This document shows positions 1 through 4,797 of a stretch of 5,611 bases of DNA, piece by piece. Both the position numbers and the translations under genes were made by a program. Within the stretch, counting starts at the first letter, position 1, and every line of letters starts with the position of its first letter. The notes below the pieces were generated by a model. The model was not told the origin of the DNA and made no database searches. It was given only the letters and a program-made list of their open reading frames with translations. Location of the stretch: positions 1 to 5,611 of the forward strand of contig JACRKI010000100.1 in NCBI GenBank assembly GCA_016215305.1, in the 5' to 3' direction. This DNA comes from Candidatus Woesearchaeota archaeon (GTDB taxonomy: Archaea; Nanobdellota; Nanobdellia; Woesearchaeales; DSVV01).

Positions 1-389
1 ACATGCACCAGACAGGTTTGCTGACTCCCCTCATCTGTCAATTGAAGACACTTCTCTTTATTCAATTGGGAAACTGCTTCTGCCGCAAGAATCGTTTGCT
101 GGCATTCACTTTGTAACGTTGTGCTTACCATATTCGCGCATATATTTTTATTTTGATCCGCAGTCGCTTTTATATAATATGCATTGTCTTTGCAATTTGA
201 TTCACAGGAACTGCATTTATTTATGCAATTTGCATATTGCTCTCCTTGAAGACTGTCCGCTGTAATTCCCGCAGGTGGCTGCGGCACTTCTATTTTTGTG
301 ATCTGCCAGCCAAGAAAACTGCAACTGCTTGCAAAGAAAAGAATGGCAAAAATGAGTATAAGAACGCTCAAGACCAATTTGTTTCTCAT
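1..389 (-). CDS. Exported cysteine-rich repeat protein, 3' part missing
   Basis: The reading frame opens at the ATG at 387-389 and is still open at the left edge, giving 129 complete residues. Residues 5-22 form a hydrophobic export signal or anchor. It is followed by SSC, with Cys23 in a loose lipobox-like position, so a lipoprotein is possible but the match is weak. The rest has nine cysteines: 23, 55, 59, 62, 66, 84, 96, 114 and 126. Cys55-66 form a CX3CX2CX3C cluster, and from Cys66 the spacings alternate 18, 12, 18, 12. This suggests tandem helical units of about 30 residues that continue past the edge. Similar Cys-spaced repeats occur in exported proteins of DPANN archaea, but the function is unknown to me. 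The start is supported by a TATA element at 411-420, 26-27 nt before the ATG, and there is no ribosome-binding site, so the mRNA is probably leaderless. Confidence 0.8.
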   Translation of the reverse strand, partial: MRNKLVLSVLILIFAILFFASSCSFLGWQITKIEVPQPPAGITADSLQGEQYANCINKCSSCESNCKDNAYYIKATADQNKNICANMVSTTLQSECQQTILAAEAVSQLNKEKCLQLTDEGSQQTCLVH

Positions 390-655
390 AGCTTTTCTGG
401 AGATATTCTGCTATAAATAGTTTTGTGTTTTATGAGATTGTCATCTCTTCGTCATTTCAGCAGTCAAGAAAAACAGCGAGAAAGCAGGCACTCCTCTAGA
501 ACACATTTGAGTTTGATCGAAAATGTTTTCTGGGAGAAGAAGCGAGAGAAGAGTTTTTTCTTCTCCTTCTATTTTTGTTGCTTTTTCAGAAAGTATGATT
601 TATTTATGTTCTTTACTATTATTCAAAACCACAATTTTTTGAAACATTACCTGTT
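390..655. other. Intergenic spacer with a purine/pyrimidine hairpin
   Basis: This 266-bp spacer separates two minus-strand genes. No convincing gene was found on either strand; the plus-strand frame through it runs antisense into the neighbouring gene and lacks protein-like composition. It holds the TATA box and dyad described separately, plus a hairpin-forming block at 533-566: GGAGAAGAA (533-541) pairs with TTCTTCTCC (558-566), and an overlapping alternative pairs 546-552 with 559-565. The block is almost all purine followed by almost all pyrimidine. Termination of the gene ending at 656 probably occurs in this spacer, but no clear minus-strand T-run follows the stop closely. Confidence 0.5.
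411..420 (-). promoter_or_regulatory. TATA box of the cysteine-rich protein gene
   Basis: On the minus strand the site reads CTATTTATAG. The core, TATTTATA, is centred 26-27 nt upstream of the ATG at 389, with an A-rich stretch before it. In archaea the TATA centre lies about 26-27 nt before the transcription start, so transcription should begin at or next to the start codon. The gene at 656-1660 has the same geometry. A short dyad, GAGAT-N4-ATCTC (434-447), lies 13 nt upstream and could be an operator, but it is short enough to be chance. Confidence 0.7.
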
Positions 656-1660
656 TTATTTTTTTTTAAACCTCGAGAAATACACAATCGCAAACAATAA
701 AATAACCGGAATCACCAAGGGGATCAGGAAATACCAGCTTGTCTTGACGCCAGACTCACTTGTAATCGCAATCGGCACAACCTTATCAACGCTTTCTGTA
801 TTTATGGGCACATTCACATCATACTCAATGTCCTGCGCATTTTCCACTGCGGCGAAATGCCACATCATCACTGGATCCGCATTAATGACCTGGAACTGAC
901 CAGTCAAAGTCAGATTATTGAACGCAGCCAACTCTTTTGGAATCACCGTGTAAATATCAGCAGGCGTTCCAAGCACAGAGGAAACTGCGGGCTTCACGGT
1001 GAGATGAACTCTGGTATGGTTTTCCACTTCTCCTGTAAACTTATTTTTGACTTGTATACTCGTCATTGTTTGTATCAACGTAAAAAGCGGGAAACTGCTT
1101 TGCAACTGCTCTTGATTTACTGATACCGCGTCTGCAATATCCGGCCGCAGCGCATAGTGCGAAGTGACTGTTTCTCCACTGCTCAACAAATCATAATAAT
1201 CATCAAGATTGACCGCAAGATAAAAGACAACGTTGTCTGTTCCTACTTGGTTGTTGTCTTTGTCATACGCAACAACGGTCAGATTTTGCAGCGCGCTGAG
1301 GTAGCCAATCAAATCAAGCGGCTCTGTGTCATCTGACCGAAAATCAATAATGGAATCGTTCTGCATTGCATCCTGCATACTCCTATTGCCGACATACTGC
1401 ACCCACTCGCCATTTCGCATGATTCTGTAATAGGAAACATCATCTCCAATATCGACGGAAATTCTGATGTGATGCGCTTTCCCGCCAGTTCTTGGATAAT
1501 CAAAATAGGTGTCGCTCCAAGGACCATAGGTCGCATCATTCTGCGGGAAAAGAATTTTGATTGATTGCGCGGATGAAGAATCCCGCGCAGAAAAAAGCGG
1601 CAGCGCTAAAAAAAATAATGCCAAGACAAATATTGAAAAAATACTGCCTCTCTTCATCAT
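656..1660 (-). CDS. Exported type I membrane protein, archaeal surface-protein type
   Basis: This 334-residue protein is complete. It has a Sec signal (positive KR at 3-4, hydrophobic 7-24, probable cleavage after SA at 24-25), a long extracytoplasmic region, one membrane helix at about 307-328 and a basic SRFKKK tail, so the bulk faces outside. Sequons at Asn92, 101, 126, 214 and 249 are consistent with archaeal N-glycosylation. Residues 200-285 run beta-rich with an IPKELA motif (240-245), then VINADPVMMWHF (258-269), then an IEYDVNV strand. I recognise this IPK...DPV..W...I.Y.V order from cell-surface proteins of DPANN and other archaea, where its role is not defined. Residues 33-150 could be one or two Ig-like domains, with YPRTGG at 55-60. 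The first ATG of an ATG-ATG pair is chosen because the TATA box lies 26-27 nt upstream. The specific function is unknown; a role in the cell envelope is inferred. Confidence 0.88.
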   Translation of the reverse strand: MMKRGSIFSIFVLALFFLALPLFSARDSSSAQSIKILFPQNDATYGPWSDTYFDYPRTGGKAHHIRISVDIGDDVSYYRIMRNGEWVQYVGNRSMQDAMQNDSIIDFRSDDTEPLDLIGYLSALQNLTVVAYDKDNNQVGTDNVVFYLAVNLDDYYDLLSSGETVTSHYALRPDIADAVSVNQEQLQSSFPLFTLIQTMTSIQVKNKFTGEVENHTRVHLTVKPAVSSVLGTPADIYTVIPKELAAFNNLTLTGQFQVINADPVMMWHFAAVENAQDIEYDVNVPINTESVDKVVPIAITSESGVKTSWYFLIPLVIPVILLFAIVYFSRFKKK

Positions 1661-1682
1661 CCTTTATTTTTGGAAAAGAGAG

Positions 1683-1691
1683 TATATAAAG
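1683..1691 (-). promoter_or_regulatory. TATA box of the gene at 656-1660
   Basis: The minus strand reads CTTTATATA, a near-ideal archaeal TATA box. Its core (1683-1690) is centred 26-27 nt before the ATG at 1660, which predicts a leaderless transcript. No proper ribosome-binding site is present; AAAGG directly abuts the first ATG. The left end of the inverted-repeat element lies only 13 nt upstream, so the element borders the region where TFB would bind. Confidence 0.75.
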
Positions 1692-1696
1692 ATTGC

Positions 1697-1704
1697 TGAA
1701 ATTG
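1697..1704 (+). repeat. Left copy of putative target-site duplication
   Basis: TGAAATTG directly abuts the left terminal inverted repeat. It matches TGAAATGG, which directly abuts the right terminal repeat, at 7 of 8 positions in direct orientation. The first six bases are identical. Confidence 0.5.
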
Positions 1705-1739
1705 GGCTGCGTAGAAATCATTAGCTCAATTGAATTGAT

Positions 1740-1851
1740 CTACTTTTTTCCGCCGCCGAGTTCGCACACTTGTCCTTTTTTCTCCCCCTTACTAACAAGG
1801 GGGAGAAAAGAGATAAGGAAAGAAAAAACAAAAGATGGCGGAAAAAAGTAG
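1740..1851. repeat. Middle inverted-repeat arms of the nested element
   Basis: CTACTTTTTTCCGCC (1740-1754) pairs perfectly with the reverse complement at 1837-1851, enclosing 82 nt that contain the central hairpin. Each arm joins a GC-rich block to a run of six T or A. The unpaired stretches on either side (1720-1739 and 1852-1871) do not match well, so this is a separate stem and not a continuation of the outer repeat. Confidence 0.75.
1775..1812 (-). terminator. Central hairpin, possible terminator after the HIT gene
   Basis: Thirteen perfect base pairs (1778-1790 with 1797-1809) close a six-base loop, ACTAAC. The stem extends to 16 pairs with one G-U pair (1775-1812). It contains five consecutive G-C pairs and is flanked by T-rich minus-strand DNA, including a six-T run at about 1823-1828. 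Archaeal polymerases stop at T-rich tracts, so HIT-gene transcripts probably end around here. The hairpin itself may only stabilise the RNA or be part of the mobile element. Confidence 0.5.
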
Positions 1852-1886
1852 GCATTAGACTTTTCAAAGAGGATTTCTACGCAGCC

Positions 1887-1894
1887 TGAAATGG
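1887..1894 (+). repeat. Right copy of putative target-site duplication
   Basis: TGAAATGG follows the right terminal inverted repeat without a gap and is the partner of TGAAATTG at 1697-1704. It lies 19 nt downstream of the stop codon of the HIT gene, so the putative insertion would have hit the 3' spacer and not the coding sequence. Confidence 0.5.
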
Positions 1895-1913
1895 AATGAT
1901 TCGACTTTCTCTG

Positions 1914-2315
1914 TTATTTCTTCATTCCAATCTGTTCCGCGATTTCTTTCATTTCTTCCTGAGAAAATGTTTTCTTGTTTTTGAAATCCGGAAATCCAAT
2001 AATTCCATCGTCTTCGTATCTTGGAATCAGATGAATGTGCGCATGATGCACTTCTTCTCCCCACGTCACTGCATGGACAAACATTGCAGGGATTTTCTTC
2101 ACCATTTCCTGTGAAATTTTCTGCGCAATTGTCCAATACTTTCCTTGCTCAGGCACATCATACACCCAACGAAAATGTTTCTTTGGAATCACAAGCGTGT
2201 GCCCTTTGTTCACGGGATTAATGTCAAGAAACGCAAGATACTCATTGTCTTCATAGATTTTATTGCAGGGAATTTCTCCTTTCGCTATTTTGCAGAAAAT
2301 ACAGTTTTCCACCAT
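1914..2315 (-). CDS. HIT-family (histidine triad) nucleotide hydrolase
   Basis: This 133-residue cytoplasmic protein has the usual length of Hint-type HIT enzymes, which hydrolyse nucleoside phosphoramidates or dinucleotides such as AMP-linked substrates. The N-terminus has the family's CIFCKIAKGEIPCNKIYED block, with a CxxC at Cys5 and Cys8 as in zinc-binding members. It is followed by AFLDINPVNKGHTLVIPKKH (28-47). The histidine triad is HAHIH at 91-95, followed by LIPRY; the middle histidine of the canonical HxHxHxx motif is the expected nucleophile. The segment before the triad reads AVTWGEEVHH, where many relatives have NxGxxAGQxVxH, so this is a somewhat divergent member. The ATG follows the moxR TAG without a spacer, and AGGA (2321-2324) lies 5 nt upstream within moxR, so translation is likely coupled. 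The physiological substrate cannot be told from sequence, and any link with MoxR may be only co-transcription. Confidence 0.95.
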   Translation of the reverse strand: MVENCIFCKIAKGEIPCNKIYEDNEYLAFLDINPVNKGHTLVIPKKHFRWVYDVPEQGKYWTIAQKISQEMVKKIPAMFVHAVTWGEEVHHAHIHLIPRYEDDGIIGFPDFKNKKTFSQEEMKEIAEQIGMKK

Positions 2316-3266
2316 CTAAATCCTAACCTTCTTCAGCATCATCTCCACAACTTTATCTGTGGTCAATCCTTTTCGCTCTGCTTCGAAATTCAGAATAATT
2401 CTGTGACGCAAAATCGGATACGCCATTTCTCTAATGTCTTCTTCACTGACATGCGCTCTTCCCTGCATCAACGCTCTCGCTTTTGCCGCAAGAACAAGCC
2501 CAATCGACGCCCGCGGAGAGGCGCCAAACTCAATAAACTCCTTATCTGTTCTTGTCAACGTCACAAGGGCGATGATATACTTTGTCAAGTCATTCGCAAT
2601 CGGAACTTGCCGCGTAAATCGCTGAAGCGCCAGCAAAGAATTTTTTCCCAAAATTTTCCTGAGCGGCTCCTGATCATTTTTGCTGTACTGATTGACAATC
2701 TGGAATTCTTCGTCAATAGTCGGATAGCCAACCAAAATTTTGAGCAAGAATCTGTCCTGCTGCGCTTCTGGCAGCGGATAGGTTCCTTCCTGCTCAATCG
2801 GATTCTGCGTCGCAAGAACAAAGAATGGAGGATCTAATTTATGCGTCATGCCGCCCGCAGTCACCTGCTTTTCCTGCATCGCTTCCAAAAGCGCAGACTG
2901 CGTCTTTGGCGTTGCTCTGTTGATTTCGTCCGCAAGCAGGATGTTTGTGAAAATCGGCCCTTTCTGGAATTTGAACACCCGCTTTCCTGAAGATTCATCA
3001 ATGATTTCTGTTCCTATAATATCTGACGGCATCAGATCAGGAGTACACTGAATTCTGCGGAAATCCAATTCCATGACTTCAGAAACCGCTTTAATGAGAG
3101 AAGTTTTTCCCAATCCAGGATAACTCTCCAGCAATCCGTTTGAACCGCAGAGCATACAAACGATGACTTGTTCAACTACTTTCCGCTGTCCGATAATTGA
3201 TTTCTCAATTTCCGCGTGAATGGTATCAAATGTCTGTTTCAGTTTTTCTATCTGGAGGCTGGTCAT
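2316..3266 (-). CDS. MoxR-family AAA+ ATPase
   Basis: This 316-residue ATPase has the normal MoxR length and starts with a short helical lead and the family's IIGQRKVVEQ block (24-33). The Walker A is YPGLGKTS (49-56) with Lys54; the Walker B is ILLADEIN (109-116) with Asp113-Glu114. The sensor 1 region is LATQNPIEQEGTYPLPEAQQ (151-170) and the next residues, DRF, carry a probable arginine finger (Arg172). Sensor 2 is GASPRAS (248-254) with Arg252. All key residues are present, so it should be active. MoxR proteins form hexameric cytoplasmic chaperones that remodel partner proteins, often vWA-domain or membrane proteins encoded nearby. The upstream neighbours here are membrane proteins, but no DUF58 gene is adjacent; it may lie beyond the right edge. 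The start is fixed by GGTGA (3273-3277), 6 nt before the ATG. Confidence 0.96.
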   Translation of the reverse strand: MTSLQIEKLKQTFDTIHAEIEKSIIGQRKVVEQVIVCMLCGSNGLLESYPGLGKTSLIKAVSEVMELDFRRIQCTPDLMPSDIIGTEIIDESSGKRVFKFQKGPIFTNILLADEINRATPKTQSALLEAMQEKQVTAGGMTHKLDPPFFVLATQNPIEQEGTYPLPEAQQDRFLLKILVGYPTIDEEFQIVNQYSKNDQEPLRKILGKNSLLALQRFTRQVPIANDLTKYIIALVTLTRTDKEFIEFGASPRASIGLVLAAKARALMQGRAHVSEEDIREMAYPILRHRIILNFEAERKGLTTDKVVEMMLKKVRI

Positions 3267-3272
3267 GTGGTG

Positions 3273-3277
3273 TCACC
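3273..3277 (-). promoter_or_regulatory. Ribosome-binding site of moxR
   Basis: The minus strand reads GGTGA with a 6-nt spacer to the ATG at 3266. This matches the archaeal anti-Shine-Dalgarno and decides the start over any internal codon. Only 30 nt separate moxR from the upstream stop codon, which supports co-transcription. Confidence 0.8.
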
Positions 3278-3297
3278 GCTTTTTTGTTTTCTATTTT

Positions 3298-4029
3298 TTA
3301 GTCGTAATTGCGTACTTTGCTAAAATAATTCCTAATATATATTCTTTTCTTTTTTGACAATGATTCTTCAAAAGATTTTCCCCCGAAAATGTCATCCGGC
3401 AAATCTGTCGCCAATGATTCCTGTGGAATTTGAAGCCGAAGCGCATTCACATTGTTCAAATTATTAATCGAAAAATCATCATTAAGGTTATCCATGCTGC
3501 TGCCCAGCAAAGAATCAGCGATATGGCCTTTCAAAAGCTTTTCCTTGAGACTCGTCAAAATGCCATTCTGAATCATCGCTTCCATGTCAATAATCTGGAT
3601 GTTATACACGCCCACAAGAATAATGATAAAGGAAACCAGAGTAATATATCCCAGCTGTTTCATGAGCTCCTTGAAATTAAAGAACGATGACACTTTCATC
3701 GAACGAAGCGTCTTGATAATGGACAAGCGAAGTTTCATGACAATAAAATTATCATGATGCATGGTATCAGCCGCAGTACGCAGACGTTCCGCAAGTTCCG
3801 GATGCTCACGCTCGACCTCGCGCAAATCTTTTCGGGAAATTACTTTCCATGCCCGATACGCAATAAAGATCAACGCGGGAATAATGGTCAACTGCCTGTA
3901 TAAGTTGATTACTGACAAAAAAAGATAAATGACGAGAAAAACAAAAAGCCCCTCAATAAGAACAATGAACAGCTGCGCAACAACACGCACGGTGTAAATT
4001 TCCCGCAATGCACGTCTGAATTCATCCAT
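3298..4029 (-). CDS. Membrane protein of the MoxR cluster
   Basis: This 243-residue protein has hydrophobic segments at about 17-41, 47-60 and 127-148. Between the second and third lies a charged loop containing REVEREHPELAERLRTAADT (70-89). This resembles the 'E..P.L..RL.TA' segment seen in membrane proteins encoded beside MoxR genes (DUF4175-like and haloarchaeal DUF-type families); the assignment is by pattern and not certain. A loop of about 65 residues follows, and the roughly 95 residues after the third helix are polar, asparagine-rich at 181-194 and strongly basic near 226-240. With the N-terminus inside, the tail would lie outside, but the basic tail could equally argue for the reverse, so topology is open. 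The stop lies 31 nt before moxR. The start is supported by GGAG (4035-4038) 5 nt upstream. It is a plausible MoxR partner by position only. Confidence 0.85.
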   Translation of the reverse strand: MDEFRRALREIYTVRVVAQLFIVLIEGLFVFLVIYLFLSVINLYRQLTIIPALIFIAYRAWKVISRKDLREVEREHPELAERLRTAADTMHHDNFIVMKLRLSIIKTLRSMKVSSFFNFKELMKQLGYITLVSFIIILVGVYNIQIIDMEAMIQNGILTSLKEKLLKGHIADSLLGSSMDNLNDDFSINNLNNVNALRLQIPQESLATDLPDDIFGGKSFEESLSKKKRIYIRNYFSKVRNYD

Positions 4030-4034
4030 TTTTT

Positions 4035-4038
4035 CTCC
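4035..4038 (-). promoter_or_regulatory. Ribosome-binding site of the gene at 3298-4029
   Basis: The minus strand reads TAGGAG followed by five A and the ATG at 4029, a well-spaced Shine-Dalgarno. The 65-bp spacer upstream (4030-4094) also holds the direct repeat CATCATAC twice (4064-4071 and 4080-4087) around an AT-rich stretch. No convincing TATA box was found, so this gene is probably read from the upstream one. Confidence 0.7.
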
Positions 4039-4094
4039 TATTCTCGTTTTTCAATTGCTTTCTCATCATACTTTATTATCATCATACATTAGTT

Positions 4095-4682
4095 TCAGCT
4101 TTGCACTTCATCAAGATAATTAATGATCTGATGCACATAGCTTTTGACATCGTTCAGACAACTGGCGCACGCGCTTGTGTCTGTGCCGGCACACGTTGTT
4201 TCGCAACTATCTATCTTGCTGGACGCAGAATTCGCGTTGCTGCCTGCGCTGTTTACCGCGTCCTGATTTGTCTGCAAGGTATTCTGGCAATCATCGAGAT
4301 TAGTCTGCGAGGTTTCCAGCTGGCTTTCTGTACTGTCCAGTTTTTCCTGCGTTCTTTGCAAACTGGATTTGCTTTCTTCCAATGAACTCTGTGATTCTGT
4401 ATACATACTATTAAACTCATCCTGCGCGCTCAACTGATAATTGACAGCAGCATTCACTTCTGTCGTGAGATTTTCCACTTTCGCGTTGCAGTATTCAAGT
4501 TCCGCAGTAGTCGCTGTCAGATTTTCCGCTGTTGTCTGTAATTTTTCGCTTGCCTTATTGTATTTTCGAATAATATTGCCCGCGGAGCTTTGATAAAACA
4601 AGGTCAAGCCGACAATCGCAATAATAACCAGTAAAATCAGCAAAATTAATTTAAAATCAATATCGCGCTGCATGAATCCCAT
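4095..4682 (-). CDS. Signal-anchored coiled-coil protein with C-terminal Cys cluster
   Basis: This 195-residue protein has a single strong membrane helix at 11-30 preceded by charged residues, so it is probably anchored by its N-terminus with the rest outside the cytoplasm. Residues 38-158 are rich in Ser, Thr, Gln, Asn and Glu, with heptad-like leucines, and are predicted to form a long coiled coil. Sequons occur at Asn54 and Asn71. Six cysteines lie at 65, 132, 160, 164, 172 and 175; the last four make a CX3CX7CX2C cluster that could bind a metal or form disulfides. The C-terminus (176-195) looks amphipathic. I recognise no family; the layout suggests an envelope scaffold or oligomerising partner of the MoxR system. 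A second ATG three codons in (4671-4673) is possible. The expected ribosome-binding site is 27 nt away, behind a palindrome. Confidence 0.85.
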   Translation of the reverse strand: MGFMQRDIDFKLILLILLVIIAIVGLTLFYQSSAGNIIRKYNKASEKLQTTAENLTATTAELEYCNAKVENLTTEVNAAVNYQLSAQDEFNSMYTESQSSLEESKSSLQRTQEKLDSTESQLETSQTNLDDCQNTLQTNQDAVNSAGSNANSASSKIDSCETTCAGTDTSACASCLNDVKSYVHQIINYLDEVQS

Positions 4683-4685
4683 ATT

Positions 4686-4710
4686 AAAAATTTTCCAATG
4701 GAAAATTTTT
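4686..4710 (-). promoter_or_regulatory. Perfect palindrome between ribosome-binding site and start codon
   Basis: AAAAATTTTCC (4686-4696) and its exact reverse complement (4700-4710) enclose a three-base loop. It fills the gap between GAGGTGA (minus strand, 4710-4716) and the ATG at 4682. If the RNA hairpin folds, the site and the start are brought to within a few nucleotides. An in-frame TGA overlaps the ribosome-binding site, so the coding region cannot extend upstream past it. Alternatively the palindrome is a DNA operator for a dimeric regulator. Confidence 0.65.
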
Positions 4711-4716
4711 CACCTC
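4710..4716 (-). promoter_or_regulatory. Displaced ribosome-binding site of the coiled-coil protein gene
   Basis: The minus strand reads GAGGTGA, an excellent archaeal Shine-Dalgarno, but it lies 27 nt from the ATG instead of the usual 5-9. No ATG or GTG start occurs at a normal distance from it; the only near codon, TTG, is out of frame with the coding region. Confidence 0.6.
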
Positions 4717-4720
4717 TTGT

Positions 4721-4777
4721 CAAAAAAATGAATATTCCTCTACGTTTTTTTGGTAGTTAGGAATATTCATTTTTTTG
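4721..4777 (-). terminator. Long hairpin terminator, symmetric for both strands
   Basis: CAAAAAAATGAATATTCCT (4721-4739) pairs perfectly over 19 bp with 4759-4777. The loop region adds a CTAC/GTAG stem (4740-4743 with 4753-4756) after a two-base bulge. Read on the minus strand, the hairpin begins 20 nt after the stop at 4798 and ends in seven T, the shape of an intrinsic terminator; it is equally so on the plus strand. It should end or attenuate transcription from the gene at 4798-5611 before the rest of the cluster. Archaeal termination relies mainly on the T-run, so the stem may also protect the RNA 3' end. Confidence 0.7.
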
Positions 4778-4797
4778 TTCAATTTAAATGTTTTGTA

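Larger units (their letters stand above)
1705..1886. mobile_element. MITE-like nested inverted-repeat element (182 bp)
   Basis: Perfect 15-bp terminal inverted repeats are GGCTGCGTAGAAATC (1705-1719) and its exact reverse complement (1872-1886). Inside lie perfect 15-bp arms (1740-1754 with 1837-1851) and a central hairpin (1775-1812), so three inverted repeats nest around nearly the same centre. The outer ends are flanked by TGAAATTG (1697-1704) and TGAAATGG (1887-1894), a direct repeat matching 7 of 8 positions exactly where a target-site duplication would lie. There is no coding capacity, so mobility would depend on a transposase elsewhere. The TIR-plus-duplication layout is the definition of a MITE. 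The alternative is a local structured RNA or complex terminator with a chance flanking repeat. Only one copy is in the window, so mobility is inferred. Confidence 0.6.

Noticed and set aside
423..899. Plus-strand reading frame of 158 codons
   Set aside because: It covers the spacer and runs antisense through the 3' end of the surface-protein gene. The translation is a Phe-rich low-complexity start followed by antisense sequence, with no promoter or ribosome-binding site.
1719..1858. Direct repeat CATTAG (1719-1724 and 1853-1858) inside the element
   Set aside because: Six bases in AT-rich DNA is expected by chance, and the copies do not abut any inverted-repeat end symmetrically.
1705..1886. 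CRISPR array or tRNA-like structure
   Set aside because: The repeats are inverted and not regularly spaced direct repeats. No cloverleaf or CCA-type end can be drawn.
2145..2837. Plus-strand reading frame of 230 codons
   Set aside because: It is antisense to the HIT gene and to well-conserved MoxR motifs; its composition is that of a shadow frame.
4071..4080. TATA box (GATAATAAAG) for the gene at 3298-4029
   Set aside because: It is a poor match to TTTATATA and lies about 45 nt before the ATG. The gene has its own Shine-Dalgarno and is close behind its upstream neighbour.
4705..4712. TATA box for a leaderless coiled-coil protein transcript
   Set aside because: The sequence at the expected distance reads TGAAAAAT on the minus strand, which is AT-rich but not TATA-like, and it overlaps the ribosome-binding site and palindrome.
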